Shown: positions 21,064 through 31,917, numbered from the stretch's first letter. The stretch: 64,000 nt of DNA from Gammaproteobacteria bacterium (GCA_021773395.1 JAJFKB010000003.1:62001-126000); one strand, 5' to 3'. A program made the numbers and translations. The notes: generated by a model not told the origin, from the letters alone.

Positions 21064-23100
21064 CTATTCTCCATCCTTTGCATCTGCATCTGCATCTGCT
21101 TCGAACGCCACCAATTGCACGCCCTCATCAACCAGGTCACCCTCTTTAAAAAACACCTCTGTCACCAATCCTTTGGTCGGTGCTCGAATGGTATATTCCA
21201 TCTTCATCGCTTCCATCACGATCAACCCTTGATCCGTGTCCACCGCTGTTCCCGGGTCAGCTAACACGGCAACAATAGTGCCATTCATCGGTGCGGTGAG
21301 ACTGCCTTCATCCTGTTCGAAAGCATGCTCCTCCAACCCGGGTTTATACCAGATATATTCACGGGTACCCTGCTCGGTAAAGAGCGTGATATGACCTTCC
21401 GACTCAGCCACAAAAACGGTAGTCTGATGTCCATTGAGTTTAACTATCAACCGATCCTGATCCAGTTGCCCGCTCACAATCATCTTTTCACCCACCAGCC
21501 GCAACAGATAGCCCTCGCTGGTCTGCTCTGCCAACACTTCAATACTGGGTTGTTCGCTGTTCGGAACGCTTAACTTCACCCGCTGCTGATTTGACTCGTT
21601 AACGCGCCAACCGCTGAGATTAAACCAGGGAGAATAGGGATCACTGCTGGTCTGGGCAGCCATTGCGCTGCTCTGTCGCTGTTTCAGCAATACAAAGAGC
21701 GCTGCTATTGCAACATTGCGGTTATCCTGCGCCTGGAGATCTACAGAGGGGAACAGTTCCGCCTCATGTTTATCGATAAAACTGGTATCCAGGTCGGCCC
21801 TTTGAAATGCGGGGTGATCAACCAGCCGCTTTAGAAAGCCTGTATTAGTTTTCATACCGGCAACTCGAAACTCCAATAAGGCCTGCGACATACGCGATAA
21901 TGCGCGCTCCCGGGATTGGTCCCATACGATCAGTTTGGCTATCATCGGGTCATAGTAGACACTAACCTCATCCCCCTCACGTACCCCACTATCAATGCGC
22001 ACGTGCTGGCTTTCCAAAGGAGTGCGTAGATAAGTAAGGTTGCCGGTCACCGGCAAAAAATCGTTATCGGGATCTTCTGCATAAATACGCGCTTCCAGAG
22101 CATGGCCCTTTAATCTCAAGTCCTGTTGCAGCAATGGCAGCCTGTTACCGGCAGCCACCTGTAATTGCCACTCCACCAGATCCTGTCCGGAAATCAGCTC
22201 AGTGACTGGATGTTCTACCTGCAAACGGGTATTCATCTCCATAAAGTAGAACGATCCGCCTTTATCCAGTAAAAACTCTACCGTACCGGCACCTACATAA
22301 TTGATCGCCTGTGCGGCCTTGACAGCAGCTTCTCCCATCTGCTGCCTGAGTTGCTCTGTCATCCCCGGTGCTGGCGCTTCCTCAAGTACCTTTTGATGTC
22401 GGCGTTGTACTGAGCAATCCCGCTCAAACAGATAGACCGCGTTGCCCTGGTGATCCGCAAACACCTGTATTTCCACATGACGGGGTTGCGTCAGGTATTT
22501 CTCAACCAACATACGCTCATCACCAAAGCCTTTAACAGCTTCACGCTTCGCGGAGCTCAAGGCTTCATCAAACTCTTTTTCTGCCCAGACCACACGCATA
22601 CCCTTGCCACCACCCCCAGCAGTAGCTTTAAGCAACACCGGATAGCCCATTTGGTCAGCGGATTGTTTTAACAAATCCGGTGATTGATCATCACCGTGAT
22701 AACCCGGTACCAGCGGTACACCTGCCTTCTCCATAATGGTTTTGGCGGCGCTTTTGGAGCCCATCGCTTCAATAGCTGAAGCCGGCGGCCCAATAAAACA
22801 AATACCCTCATCTTCACAGGCTTTGACGAACCCGGCGTTTTCCGATAAAAAACCATAACCCGGATGTACCGCTGTAGCGCCGGATTGTTTTGCGACCTCA
22901 AGGATTTTATCACCACACAGATAGCTTTCAGCACTGGGGGCGGGGCCAATGCAATAGGCTTCATCCGCCATCGAAACGTGCAGCGCATTGGCATCTGCTT
23001 CTGAGTAGACGGCAACACAGCGTATTCCGAGCTTATGTGCCGTTTGCATTACACGGCAGGCTATTTCACCACGGTTGGCAATGAGAATTTTTTTAAACAT
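21064..23100 (-). CDS. liuD: methylcrotonoyl-CoA carboxylase biotin-carrying alpha subunit
   Basis: A 678-residue biotin-dependent carboxylase subunit. It has a biotin carboxylase N-domain ([17 protein letters not shown]), an ATP-grasp glycine loop ([14 protein letters not shown], about 158-171), [14 protein letters not shown] (about 289-302), and a C-terminal biotinyl domain with the carrier Lys in [11 protein letters not shown]. With LiuB it carboxylates 3-methylcrotonyl-CoA. The C-terminus is an unusual acidic [12 protein letters not shown] encoded by repeated hexamers (21079-21102). A 213-base gap separates it from liuC; it abuts liuE. Confidence 0.96.
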   Translation of the reverse strand: MFKKILIANRGEIACRVMQTAHKLGIRCVAVYSEADANALHVSMADEAYCIGPAPSAESYLCGDKILEVAKQSGATAVHPGYGFLSENAGFVKACEDEGICFIGPPASAIEAMGSKSAAKTIMEKAGVPLVPGYHGDDQSPDLLKQSADQMGYPVLLKATAGGGGKGMRVVWAEKEFDEALSSAKREAVKGFGDERMLVEKYLTQPRHVEIQVFADHQGNAVYLFERDCSVQRRHQKVLEEAPAPGMTEQLRQQMGEAAVKAAQAINYVGAGTVEFLLDKGGSFYFMEMNTRLQVEHPVTELISGQDLVEWQLQVAAGNRLPLLQQDLRLKGHALEARIYAEDPDNDFLPVTGNLTYLRTPLESQHVRIDSGVREGDEVSVYYDPMIAKLIVWDQSRERALSRMSQALLEFRVAGMKTNTGFLKRLVDHPAFQRADLDTSFIDKHEAELFPSVDLQAQDNRNVAIAALFVLLKQRQSSAMAAQTSSDPYSPWFNLSGWRVNESNQQRVKLSVPNSEQPSIEVLAEQTSEGYLLRLVGEKMIVSGQLDQDRLIVKLNGHQTTVFVAESEGHITLFTEQGTREYIWYKPGLEEHAFEQDEGSLTAPMNGTIVAVLADPGTAVDTDQGLIVMEAMKMEYTIRAPTKGLVTEVFFKEGDLVDEGVQLVAFEADADADAKDGE

Positions 23101-23313
23101 GATTGATCCTTTTTTCTAAGGAACTTCTGAGCAAGTCGAGATTAGATTTTCGGTGAGCAAAAAGTGACTGTCTCTTGGCGTAAACCGCAGACATTAGCCC
23201 GCTATAGCCATGATTTGCGGCTTTCTCCTCAGCGCCTAATTTGTCCTCAGCGCCGAAAAAGAAGCGAACGATTTTAACCGACGAATAATAATTCATAACA
23301 TGTTCAGATGTAC

Positions 23314-24105
23314 CTATTTCTTTATCCATGCGGGCGAGCGTTTATCCAGGAAGGCGGTAAGCCCTTCCTGTCCCTCTTCGGATACACGTATGTTGGCGAT
23401 CGCTTTGCTGGTAAAGGCTATCAGCGCATCATCAATCGGCCGATCTGCAACATCAAAAATCAATTGCTTGGCGGCTTTCACCGCTGCAGGGCTATTTGCC
23501 AGCAGACTATCAACCAACTGATTTAACGCATCATCCAGATCCGAATCCTCAACCACCTGAGACACCAGACCTAACTCAGCTGCAGTTTCTGTGCTGAAGC
23601 GTTCCGCGGTAATAAAATAGCGACGCGCGGCACGCTGCCCCATGGCTGCAATAACGTAAGGGCTGATAGTTGCAGGCATAATTCCAATTTTTACTTCGCT
23701 CAGACTAAAGCTGGCTCGCTTTGAAGCAACCGCCATATCACAACAGCTCACTAACCCTACCGCACCGCCATAGGCTGCACCCTGCACCCTCGCAATGGTA
23801 GGCTTGGCAAAAAAGTTTAAGCTCTTTAGCAGCTTTGCCAGCGCATTAGCGTCATTCAGATTTTCCTCATAGCTATACTGCGCCATGCGTTTCATCCAGT
23901 TCAGATCGCCCCCGGCACTAAAACTCTTTCCAGTCGACGCCAGGATCACTAGGCGCACATCATCCCTCTCAGCCAGTTGCTCCAAAGCCCGGGTTAACTC
24001 CGCAATCATTACGTCATCGAAGGCATTATGTACCTCTGGACGGTTTAGAGTGAGCGTTGCAACGCCACGCTGGTCTATATCAAGTATTAGATTATCGTCT
24101 GCCAT
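23314..24105 (-). CDS. liuC: methylglutaconyl-CoA hydratase
   Basis: A 263-residue crotonase-fold protein that hydrates 3-methylglutaconyl-CoA to HMG-CoA. The oxyanion-hole segments are STGKSFSAGGDLNWM (about 58-72) and QGAAYGGAVGLVSCCD (about 107-122). The start MADDNLILDIDQ is preceded by AGGAAATCC. Its position between the two carboxylase subunit genes is the usual liu layout and supports this specific assignment over a generic enoyl-CoA hydratase. Confidence 0.94.
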   Translation of the reverse strand: MADDNLILDIDQRGVATLTLNRPEVHNAFDDVMIAELTRALEQLAERDDVRLVILASTGKSFSAGGDLNWMKRMAQYSYEENLNDANALAKLLKSLNFFAKPTIARVQGAAYGGAVGLVSCCDMAVASKRASFSLSEVKIGIMPATISPYVIAAMGQRAARRYFITAERFSTETAAELGLVSQVVEDSDLDDALNQLVDSLLANSPAAVKAAKQLIFDVADRPIDDALIAFTSKAIANIRVSEEGQEGLTAFLDKRSPAWIKK

Positions 24106-24150
24106 TATTTGGATTTCCTAATTAAAGTCCGTCTATAGTCGGCCATGGCT

Positions 24151-25758
24151 CTACATTCGGAACACACCAAATTTTGTTTCTTCAACCGGTTTGTTCAATG
24201 CCGCTGAGATTGCCAATCCTAAAGTATCCCGTGTTTGTGCAGGGTCGATAACGCCGTCATCCCAAAGCCGTGCACTTGCATAATAGGGATGACCTTGCTC
24301 GTCGTATTTTTCCATCACCGGCTTTTTAAATTCAGCTTCTTCCTGTTCGCTCCAATCCTCACCACGCTTGCCCATGGCATCGCGTTTAATCTGCGCCAAT
24401 ACACCTGCAGCCTGCTCGCCGCCCATCACAGAAATTCTGCCATTAGGCCACATCCAAAGCATATTGGGGTCATAGCCACGACCGCACATGCCATAGTTTC
24501 CAGCACCAAAACTGCTGCCGATAATGACTGTGAATTTGGGTACTTTGGCACAGGCAACCGCGGTCACCATTTTCGCACCATTACGCGCGATCCCCCCGGC
24601 TTCATAGATCTGACCCACCATAAAACCGGTCACATTTTGTAGAAAAATCAACGGTATTTTACGTTGCGCACAGAGCTCAACAAAATGCGCGCCTTTCAGC
24701 GCCGATTCAGAGAAAAGAATACCGTTGTTGGCCACAATACCAACCAGATACCCATGTACTCTCGCAAAGCCGGTTACCAGCGTAGTACCGTAGAGCTGTT
24801 TGAATTCATCAAACTCTGAGCCATCAACAATGCGCGCAATGACTTCGCGCACATCGTAGGGGGTGCGATTATCCGCAGGAACAACCCCATATATCTCTTC
24901 CGGATCATAGAGTGGCGCCACGCTGGGTTGCACATCTTGAGAAACGGGTTTGCGGCGATTCAGCCTAGCCACTGCCTGACGTACGAGCTGCAGTGCGTGC
25001 TGGTCATTTTGCGCATAGTGATCAGCCACGCCGGACGTACGACAGTGCACATCGGCGCCACCCAGCTCTTCCGCAGTAACAACTTCTCCAGTTGCGGCCT
25101 TTACCAATGGCGGGCCTCCCAGAAAAATGGTTCCCTGCTCCTTAACGATGATACTTTCATCCGACATGGCAGGCACATAAGCCCCACCCGCGGTACAAGA
25201 ACCCATCACTGCGGAAATCTGAGGAATGCCTTTGGCGGACATGTTCGCCTGGTTGAAAAAAATATGGCCGAAATGATCTCTGTCCGGGAACACCTCATCC
25301 TGGGTGGGCAGATTTGCCCCTCCTGAATCCACCAGATAGATACAGGGCAAATGACTTTGCTCCGCAATCGTCTGTGCACGCAGGTGTTTTTTTACCGAGA
25401 GCGGGAAATAGCTGCCGCCTTTAGTGGTCGCGTCGTTAGCGACGATCATACACTCCTGACCGGCAACACGGCCGATACCTGCGATCACTCCCGCAGAGGG
25501 GACCGGATCATCATAGACCTTATGAGCTGCCAACTGACCAATTTCCAAAAAAGGTGACCCTTCATCAAGCAGAGTTTGAATACGATCCCGCGGCAGCAGC
25601 TTGCCGCGCGCCAGATGACGCTGCTGGGAACGTTCCCCACCACCTTTTTTAATCTCTTTAACCAGGTTTTTCAAATCAGCGACCAGGGCCTTCATTGCGA
25701 CCTGGTTGTCCTGAAACTCCTGAGAACCTGTGTTTATTTTACTTTTAATTACAGCCAT
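24151..25758 (-). CDS. liuB: methylcrotonoyl-CoA carboxylase carboxyltransferase beta subunit
   Basis: A 535-residue carboxyltransferase with two crotonase-like halves. Family hallmarks are [22 protein letters not shown] near the N-terminus, the acyl-CoA-binding stretch [22 protein letters not shown] (about 143-164) and the carboxybiotin-side [18 protein letters not shown] (about 426-443). It transfers CO2 from the LiuD biotin to 3-methylcrotonyl-CoA. It follows liuA by 12 bases and precedes liuC by 45, so it belongs to one operon. Confidence 0.97.
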   Translation of the reverse strand: MAVIKSKINTGSQEFQDNQVAMKALVADLKNLVKEIKKGGGERSQQRHLARGKLLPRDRIQTLLDEGSPFLEIGQLAAHKVYDDPVPSAGVIAGIGRVAGQECMIVANDATTKGGSYFPLSVKKHLRAQTIAEQSHLPCIYLVDSGGANLPTQDEVFPDRDHFGHIFFNQANMSAKGIPQISAVMGSCTAGGAYVPAMSDESIIVKEQGTIFLGGPPLVKAATGEVVTAEELGGADVHCRTSGVADHYAQNDQHALQLVRQAVARLNRRKPVSQDVQPSVAPLYDPEEIYGVVPADNRTPYDVREVIARIVDGSEFDEFKQLYGTTLVTGFARVHGYLVGIVANNGILFSESALKGAHFVELCAQRKIPLIFLQNVTGFMVGQIYEAGGIARNGAKMVTAVACAKVPKFTVIIGSSFGAGNYGMCGRGYDPNMLWMWPNGRISVMGGEQAAGVLAQIKRDAMGKRGEDWSEQEEAEFKKPVMEKYDEQGHPYYASARLWDDGVIDPAQTRDTLGLAISAALNKPVEETKFGVFRM

Positions 25759-25770
25759 CGGTTTTGGCCC

Positions 25771-26937
25771 CTAAATAGTCTCGTTAAACAGCTCACGACC
25801 AATTAACATGCGCCGTATTTCTGAGGTACCGGCACCAATTTCATAGAGTTTGGCGTCACGCAGGTAGCGTCCGGTAGGGAATTCATTGATATAGCCATTG
25901 CCGCCAAGGGCTTGAATCGCTTCCAGCGCCTGTTGGGTCGCGGCTTCTGCTGTATACAAGATCACCGCGGCTGCGTCTTTACGACTTTCTTCACCTCGAT
26001 CACAGGCTTTTGCCACGGCGTAGAGATAAGCCCGGCTGGCATTCAACCGCGCATACATATCCGCCAGTTTGCCCTGCATTAGCTGGAATTCACCGATACT
26101 CTGACCAAACTGTTTGCGATCATGCACATAGGGAATTACCACATCCATACAGGCCTGCATAATGCCAACCGGGCCACCTGACAGAACGGTGCGCTCAAAA
26201 TCAAGTCCGGACATAAGCACCCGAACGCCGCCATTTTCCTGGCCGAGAATATTTTCCTCCGGCACCTCGCAGTCTTCAAATACCAGTTCACAGGTATTCG
26301 AGCCGCGCATACCCAGTTTATCCAGCTTTTGTGCCTGGCTAAATCCGGGGGAATCACGCTCCACGATAAAGGCACTAATACCTCGAGAACCTGCGCTGCT
26401 GTCGGTTTTTGCATAAATCACATAGGTATGCGCATCCGGGCCATTGGTTATCCACATCTTGTTACCGTTAAGGATATAACGATCGCCTTTTTTCTCCGCA
26501 CGCAGTTTCATAGCCACAACATCCGAACCGGCGCCGGGCTCACTCATTGCCAACGCGCCGATGTGCTCACCGGAACAAAGTTTCGGCAGGTATTTTTGCT
26601 TCTGTGCTTCGCTGCCGTTTTTGCGGATCTGATTCACACAGAGATTGGAATGGGCACCGTAGGATAGACCGATAGAAGCCGAAGCCCGACTAATCTCTTC
26701 CATGGCGATCACGTGAGCCAGATAGCCCATATTGCTACCGCCATATTCCTCTTCCACCGTGATACCCAACAACCCCAGATCTCCAAACATTTTCCACAGG
26801 TGATTGGGAAATTCATTTTTTATATCAACGTCGGCCGCGATTGGCGCAAGCTCTGCCTGCGAAAAACTCGCAACCATATCCTGTAACATATTGATTTCTT
26901 CACCTAAATCAAAGTTTAGGGAACGGTAGGTATTCAT
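25771..26937 (-). CDS. liuA: isovaleryl-CoA dehydrogenase
   Basis: A 388-residue acyl-CoA dehydrogenase. It has the FAD/substrate signature [18 protein letters not shown] (about 130-147), [13 protein letters not shown], and the C-terminal [19 protein letters not shown] catalytic Glu is expected in the YEIGAGTSE region or at the IVD-type position in the mid-helix. It converts isovaleryl-CoA to 3-methylcrotonyl-CoA and passes electrons to ETF. Being first in the operon after liuR, and ahead of the carboxylase genes, makes isovaleryl-CoA the most likely substrate. Confidence 0.95.
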   Translation of the reverse strand: MNTYRSLNFDLGEEINMLQDMVASFSQAELAPIAADVDIKNEFPNHLWKMFGDLGLLGITVEEEYGGSNMGYLAHVIAMEEISRASASIGLSYGAHSNLCVNQIRKNGSEAQKQKYLPKLCSGEHIGALAMSEPGAGSDVVAMKLRAEKKGDRYILNGNKMWITNGPDAHTYVIYAKTDSSAGSRGISAFIVERDSPGFSQAQKLDKLGMRGSNTCELVFEDCEVPEENILGQENGGVRVLMSGLDFERTVLSGGPVGIMQACMDVVIPYVHDRKQFGQSIGEFQLMQGKLADMYARLNASRAYLYAVAKACDRGEESRKDAAAVILYTAEAATQQALEAIQALGGNGYINEFPTGRYLRDAKLYEIGAGTSEIRRMLIGRELFNETI

Positions 26938-26959
26938 TCGATTGTTCTCCTGAATTTAG

Positions 26960-27343
26960 TTACGTACCACGTTTTTCATCTATCGCCTGAAGGCAGATTT
27001 TTTCTACCTCACTTAAATCTTTAAGCATCATTTCTATATCTTTTCGCTGCTGATAGAGCTTTCTGCGGTGTTCTTCAATTTTATCGATCAGCGCCTGTAA
27101 CTGATCTAGGTTGTCTGAGCCCGGCGTATACATATTGACGATTTGCCCCGCTTCATCCAGGCTCAAACCCAAACGCCGACCACGTAAAATCAGTTTTAAT
27201 CGGGTCCGATCACTTTTACTGTAAATACGTTTTTGGCCTTTTCTGGCAGGTAACAAAAGTCCTTCATCTTCGTAATGACGAATCGTGCGGGTAGTCACAT
27301 CAAACTCTTTTGCAAGATCGGAAATTGAATAGTTTTCGGTCAT
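26960..27343 (-). CDS. liuR: LiuR, MerR-family regulator of leucine catabolism
   Basis: A 127-residue MerR-family regulator. The winged helix is at residues 5-70 with the standard VTTRTIRHYEDEGLLLPARKG signature. A long coiled-coil dimerisation helix follows (about 80-120). There are no metal-binding cysteines of the CueR/ZntR type, consistent with a CoA-ester-type effector. It heads the liu operon, 22 bases before liuA, and a perfect palindrome in its promoter spacer (27382-27397) is the likely binding site, implying autoregulation. Confidence 0.93.
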   Translation of the reverse strand: MTENYSISDLAKEFDVTTRTIRHYEDEGLLLPARKGQKRIYSKSDRTRLKLILRGRRLGLSLDEAGQIVNMYTPGSDNLDQLQALIDKIEEHRRKLYQQRKDIEMMLKDLSEVEKICLQAIDEKRGT

Positions 27344-27374
27344 CCTCTGTCTCTTTTTCTACAGATTTCGAAGA

Positions 27375-27403
27375 AATATAGTTTACGTTAACGTAAAGGT
27401 AAA
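27375..27403 (-). promoter_or_regulatory. liuR promoter with LiuR operator palindrome
   Basis: TTTACGTTAACGTAAA at 27382-27397 is a perfect 16-bp palindrome. On the minus strand it fills the 17-base spacer between a -35-like TTTACC (27403-27398) and a -10 TATATT (27380-27375), about 32 bases before the liuR ATG. MerR-family proteins bind in the promoter spacer, so this is a strong candidate LiuR operator. It may also influence the divergent MFS gene. Confidence 0.75.
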
Positions 27404-27705
27404 TACAAAAATATCTGTCGCTGGTCAATATCACAGACAAATAATTGAGGTAGCCGCGCCTTACAGCGTTTAAAGTTAGTGGGCTCGCGAATTGTCCTGG
27501 CTACTAGGCACACCGCTTTAATTGCACAGACACCGCTAGACGAACATCTCATTACCTGACTGAATGCTGGACGCAGTGGCTAAAAAATGCGAAGGTTCCC
27601 TGGCCTATGAAAACAAAATAACAACGATGCGCATCTACAATAAGAAGATAACGCACGAGCACGAGCCCACAGTATTTACAGAATAACTATACAGAGGCCC
27701 AATCT
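27404..27705. other. intergenic region, liuR / MFS transporter divergence
   Basis: About 300 bases upstream of two divergent genes. Apart from the liuR promoter at its left edge I see no gene. The right part is rich in short A/C runs and probably holds the promoter of the MFS gene, but no clear -35/-10 pair stands out. Confidence 0.45.
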
Positions 27706-29031
27706 ATGGCAACCGGAGCTGTTTCCGAGACAGAAGAACTAGTCTTTATACGCAAAGTTATTGATGAAGGCAGTATTGCTACCACGCAAATACTGGTTGT
27801 CTTGGTTGCGTTTACCCTGAACATGCTGGATGGCTTTGATGTCACCGCAATGGCCTTTACTGTGCACGGTATTGGACAGGAGTTGCAAATTGCCCCCAAT
27901 CATTTGGGTATTGTCTTCAGTGTGGCACTGGCCGGCATGATGATCGGCGCTATGTTTCTCGCTCCAGTAGCAGATATGCTGGGCCGCAGGAAGATGATTA
28001 TTGCCTGCGTAACCATGATTGGCCTTAGCATGTGCGCGACCGGGTTTGCCACCTCTCTTTGGGAGCTTATCGTCTACCGTGCGATTACCGGATTAGGCGT
28101 GGGCGGCATGCTGGCGAGCCTGGCCGCGATTAGTGCGGAATACACACCGGCAAAATATCGCAGCCTGGCGGTAATGAGCATCACTGCGGGCTATCCTCTG
28201 GGCGCAACTCTGGGCAGTTTCATTGCGGCACCGCTGATACCGGCTTACGGCTGGCAAAGTGTATTCTTTGCCGGTGGACTGGCCACCCTTTCAATGCTTA
28301 TTCTTGTCTACTTTTTCATTCCAGAATCACTACAGTTTATGCTCGCCAAGCGCAATGAAAACTCCCTGGCGCAGATAAACCTGGTTCTGGGCCGACTCAA
28401 ACGTCCAGCATTGACCGAACTGCCCCTCATAGATATGCAGGCCGAGCGAGCAAGGCCGAATGTGCTAAGCCTTTTGACACAGGGGCGGCGTGTCCGGACC
28501 TTAACTTTGTGGGCCAGCTTTCTATTCTGCTTTATGAGCCTCTATTTTATGATGAGCTGGATACCCAAGCTACTCATCAATGCCGGCTTCTCTGAATCCT
28601 TCGGTGTATACGCAGCAGCGGCCTTTAACGGTGGTGCCGTGATTGGCATAGTGACCCTCGGCTGGATTTCCGCACGGGTCAGCCTTTCAAAGCTCATTGG
28701 CACCTATTTAACTTCCTCTGCTGTGGTGATGATCATTTTCGCCTATGCCTCCGGCGTCAACCACCTGTTCCCCTATCTGATCGCGATCGGCTTTTTATTG
28801 CAAGGGGGTTTTGTTGGCCTGTATGCGGTGGCAGCAAAAATATATCCCACCGAATTACGCAGCACAGGCGTCGGCTGGGCGATCGGACTGGGAAGATTTG
28901 GCGCCGTGCTAGGCCCCTATTTTGGTGGCCTGTTTATCGCACAGGGAGTCAGCATGGAAGTTAACTTCATCATATTTGCAGTCCCGTTAATCTTGAGCGG
29001 ACTGATCGCCTATACGTTAGCCGTTCGCTAA
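27706..29031 (+). CDS. MFS transporter, aromatic acid:H+ symporter (AAHS) type
   Basis: A 441-residue, 12-helix major facilitator protein. The conserved DGFDVTAMAF in TM1 and the cytoplasmic loop DMLGRRKMI (about 87-95), with a second similar loop in the C-terminal half, are typical of the AAHS group (PcaK, BenK). A polar N-terminal tail of about 20 residues precedes TM1. Substrates in the group are usually aromatic or other small organic acids. Position opposite the liu operon suggests uptake of an acid fed to CoA-ester catabolism, but that is inference. GAGG precedes the ATG and a strong terminator follows. Confidence 0.9.
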   Translation: MATGAVSETEELVFIRKVIDEGSIATTQILVVLVAFTLNMLDGFDVTAMAFTVHGIGQELQIAPNHLGIVFSVALAGMMIGAMFLAPVADMLGRRKMIIACVTMIGLSMCATGFATSLWELIVYRAITGLGVGGMLASLAAISAEYTPAKYRSLAVMSITAGYPLGATLGSFIAAPLIPAYGWQSVFFAGGLATLSMLILVYFFIPESLQFMLAKRNENSLAQINLVLGRLKRPALTELPLIDMQAERARPNVLSLLTQGRRVRTLTLWASFLFCFMSLYFMMSWIPKLLINAGFSESFGVYAAAAFNGGAVIGIVTLGWISARVSLSKLIGTYLTSSAVVMIIFAYASGVNHLFPYLIAIGFLLQGGFVGLYAVAAKIYPTELRSTGVGWAIGLGRFGAVLGPYFGGLFIAQGVSMEVNFIIFAVPLILSGLIAYTLAVR

Positions 29032-29061
29032 ATCTGGCGCCTGTTAACAGGCCCAAAGATG

Positions 29062-29104
29062 AGCGCCGAGTTCGCCTACCACAAAATGACTCGGCGCTTA
29101 TTTT
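29062..29104 (+). terminator. intrinsic terminator after MFS gene
   Basis: AGCGCCGAGT (29062-29071) and ACTCGGCGCT (29089-29098) form a perfect 10-bp GC-rich stem with a 17-base loop, followed by TATTTT. It lies 30 bases after the MFS stop and is oriented for the plus strand. Confidence 0.78.
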
Positions 29105-29146
29105 ACGGAAATCCTCGGAGAAAAATGCCCTTCCTGGGTCTGCCAA

Positions 29147-31183
29147 TCAACTGAATCCGGAATGTTTCAGTAACGCATCAATCTTCGGTTCGCGGCCACG
29201 GAATTTGACAAACAGCTCCATGGGCTCATAAACACCGCCTTGCGTGAGTATGCTTGCGAGAAAAGATTGGCCAGTATCCGCATTAAACACCCCCTCTTCC
29301 TCAAATCGTGAGAAGGCATCGGCCGCGAGCACTTCCGCCCATTTATAGCTATAGTATCCCGCCGCATAACCGCCCGCGAAAATATGGCTAAAGCCATGTT
29401 GAAATCGATTAAAATCAGCGGTTGGTACCACTGAAACCTCTGCTCGCACCTCATCCAGAACCGCTTGAACCGCGCGCGGCGAAGCCGGGTCAAATTCAAG
29501 ATGTAATTTAAAATCAAACAGCGCAAACTCCAGCTGGCGCGCCATCTGCATCGCAGCCTGAAAATTCTTAGCATCCAGCAATTTATCCAGCATCGCCTGC
29601 GGTAATTTTTCACCCGTCTGAAAATGACCGGAAATCAACTCGATCCCTTCGGGCTCCCAGCACCAGTTTTCCAGAAACTGGCTGGGCAGCTCTACCGCAT
29701 CCCAGGGAACACCATTGATACCAGACACACCAGCGACATCTACCAGCGTCAGCAGATGGTGCAGACCATGGCCGAACTCATGAAAAAGCGTGGTCACTTC
29801 ATTATGAGTCAACAGCGCCGGATCACCGCCGACCGGGCCATTAAAATTGCAGGTCAGATAGGCCACCGGCAGCTGTAATGTTCCATCCTCCCGGCATCTG
29901 CGTACCCGGCATTCATCCATCCAGGCACCGCCACGCTTATCATTACGGGCATAAAGATCCAGGTAAAATTGTCCTAAAAGCTTATTGCCCAAACTAATCT
30001 GATAGAAAAGTACATCGGGATGCCAGGTAACGGCGTCTTTCTGCTCTTCAATTTGGATGCCGTAGAGCCGACCTACCACCTCAAACATCCCTTCGATTAC
30101 CTGATTAGCTGGGAAATAGGGTCGTAACTCTTCTTGCGAAAGAGCATAGCGATTCTGCCTTAATTTCTCGGCATAAAAGCCCACGTCCCAAGCCTTGAGT
30201 TCTTGCACACCAAATTCTTCTTGAGCGTATTGCTGTAACTCAGCATATTCCTGTTTTGCCACAGGTACCGTTTTCTCGGCAAGATCATTCAAAAACGCAA
30301 GCACCTGCTCTGGTGACTCGGCCATTTTCGTCGCCAGCGAATAGTGCGCATAACTCTCAAACCCCAGCAGTTGCGTCAGCTCATGTCGCAGCGCCAGCTT
30401 CTCATCAATTAGGTCGCTGTTATCCCATTTTCCGGCGTAAGGACCGATCTCCGACGCCCGTGTGACGTAGGCATGGTAAACCTCCTCTCGCAACAGCCTG
30501 TTCTCACAATAGGTGAGGATTGGGAAATAGCAGGGAAAGTCCAGCGTGATCAGATAGCCTGTCTCCCCCTTAGCTTTGGCAGCCTGTTGCATTGCCGCCA
30601 AGGCCGAGTCCGGGACACCAGCCAGATCTTCAGGGCGATCCATCTGCTTGGTCCAGGCTTGCGTGGCATCCAAGACGTTTTCTGAAAATTTGCTGGAAAG
30701 CTCGGAAAGGCGTTTTTTAATATCAGCGTAACGCTGCTTTTTATCCTTGGCCAACGACACTCCCGCCAGCCGGAAGTCGCGTAATGTATTGTCAATATGC
30801 TTGCGCTGCGCTGCACTTAGCTGCAAAAAACTCTCGTTTTGCGCAATCGACTGGTAGGCTTGAAACAGCTCGTGACTCTGGCTCAATTGCGTCGAATATT
30901 CAGATAACAAAGGCAAGCAGGCATTATAGGCTTCTCGCAGCGATTCGGAGTTTACTACAGCATTCATGTGACCAACTGGCGACCAAGCCTGGTTAAGTCG
31001 ATCATTGAGTGTCTCAATGGGTGCCACCAAATCCTGCCAGGTAAAACCATCTTTTTCGGACAACAGCTCTTTGATGCGGGATTGGTTATCAGAAATAATC
31101 TGCTCGATGGCAGGCTGAACACAATCAGCGCTGATCCGATCAAATGGGGGTAGGGTGGAAGTCTGCAAAAGGGGATTGGTCAT
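29147..31183 (-). CDS. prlC: oligopeptidase A (M3 metallopeptidase)
   Basis: A 678-residue zinc endopeptidase of the thimet oligopeptidase family. The catalytic zinc motif is HEFGH in TLFHEFGHGLHHLLT (about 468-482), followed about 25 residues later by the third ligand region ELPSQFLENW. It degrades short peptides in the cytosol, including signal-peptide fragments. Length and N-terminus (MTNPLLQ...LPPFDRI) match E. coli PrlC. It stands alone, convergent with the MFS gene and divergent from the carbonic anhydrase gene. Confidence 0.97.
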   Translation of the reverse strand: MTNPLLQTSTLPPFDRISADCVQPAIEQIISDNQSRIKELLSEKDGFTWQDLVAPIETLNDRLNQAWSPVGHMNAVVNSESLREAYNACLPLLSEYSTQLSQSHELFQAYQSIAQNESFLQLSAAQRKHIDNTLRDFRLAGVSLAKDKKQRYADIKKRLSELSSKFSENVLDATQAWTKQMDRPEDLAGVPDSALAAMQQAAKAKGETGYLITLDFPCYFPILTYCENRLLREEVYHAYVTRASEIGPYAGKWDNSDLIDEKLALRHELTQLLGFESYAHYSLATKMAESPEQVLAFLNDLAEKTVPVAKQEYAELQQYAQEEFGVQELKAWDVGFYAEKLRQNRYALSQEELRPYFPANQVIEGMFEVVGRLYGIQIEEQKDAVTWHPDVLFYQISLGNKLLGQFYLDLYARNDKRGGAWMDECRVRRCREDGTLQLPVAYLTCNFNGPVGGDPALLTHNEVTTLFHEFGHGLHHLLTLVDVAGVSGINGVPWDAVELPSQFLENWCWEPEGIELISGHFQTGEKLPQAMLDKLLDAKNFQAAMQMARQLEFALFDFKLHLEFDPASPRAVQAVLDEVRAEVSVVPTADFNRFQHGFSHIFAGGYAAGYYSYKWAEVLAADAFSRFEEEGVFNADTGQSFLASILTQGGVYEPMELFVKFRGREPKIDALLKHSGFS

Positions 31184-31283
31184 TTTTTTTACTCAACTAC
31201 GAAAATTCGTTCTTAATTGTGCAGCAATTTGCTAAATTGTCACCCTCAGTTTTTTATTTGTTTAGTTTTATTGGAAAAAACCC

Positions 31284-31820
31284 ATGTCTCTGCGAACCTA
31301 TCAAGGTGTTACCCCCAAATTAGGAAAAAATGTATACGTCGACTCAACCGCCCTGGTACTGGGTGATGTTGAGCTCGGCGACCAGGCCTCCGTTTGGCCT
31401 CTTACTGTAATCCGTGGCGACGACAACTATATTCGAATCGGCGCGCGAACCAACATTCAGGATGGCTGTGTGCTGCATATTACCCATGCGGGGAAATTTA
31501 ACCCCGATGGTTACCCGCTGATTCTTGGGGATGACATCACCGTAGGACACAGCGTAACGCTGCACGGTTGTACGCTGAAAGATCGTATCCTGGTGGGCAT
31601 GGGCGCCATCGTCATGGATGGTGCGCTGGTCAACTCTGACGTGGTGATCGGTGCCGGCAGCATGGTCACACCGGGTAAAGAGTTGGAAAGCGGTTTCCTT
31701 TACATGGGCAGCCCGGCAAAGAAAGTACGCCCTCTCACCGAACAGGAGATGGGATTTTTCACCTATAGCGCTCAGCATTATGTCGAACTGAAAAATCGAC
31801 ATCTTAAGGACGCTGAATAG
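31284..31820 (+). CDS. gamma-carbonic anhydrase family protein (YrdA-like)
   Basis: A 178-residue left-handed beta-helix protein with hexapeptide repeats. The metal-ligand His pattern is intact: HITH near residue 69 and VGHSVTLHGC near residues 91-100, spaced as in YrdA/CaiE-type proteins. A GAxVMDGA segment lies further on. Trimers of this family bind zinc or iron between subunits; carbonic anhydrase activity is shown only for some members. It is encoded about 100 bases from divergent prlC, an AT-rich gap that should hold both promoters. Confidence 0.92.
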   Translation: MSLRTYQGVTPKLGKNVYVDSTALVLGDVELGDQASVWPLTVIRGDDNYIRIGARTNIQDGCVLHITHAGKFNPDGYPLILGDDITVGHSVTLHGCTLKDRILVGMGAIVMDGALVNSDVVIGAGSMVTPGKELESGFLYMGSPAKKVRPLTEQEMGFFTYSAQHYVELKNRHLKDAE

Positions 31821-31917
31821 TACTCGCCAGACGATAGGATATTAAACCAATTTGGATAGCTTTTAGAAGGAGAGGCTACTCAACACACCACTTATCTCAA
31901 ATCCACTGGTACCTTCG

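Noticed and set aside
23093-23329. A 78-codon minus-strand frame filling the liuC-liuD gap and overlapping both genes slightly
   Set aside because: No recognisable family, no clear ribosome site, and liu operons do not normally carry a gene here. It is probably chance, although the exact fit to the gap is curious.
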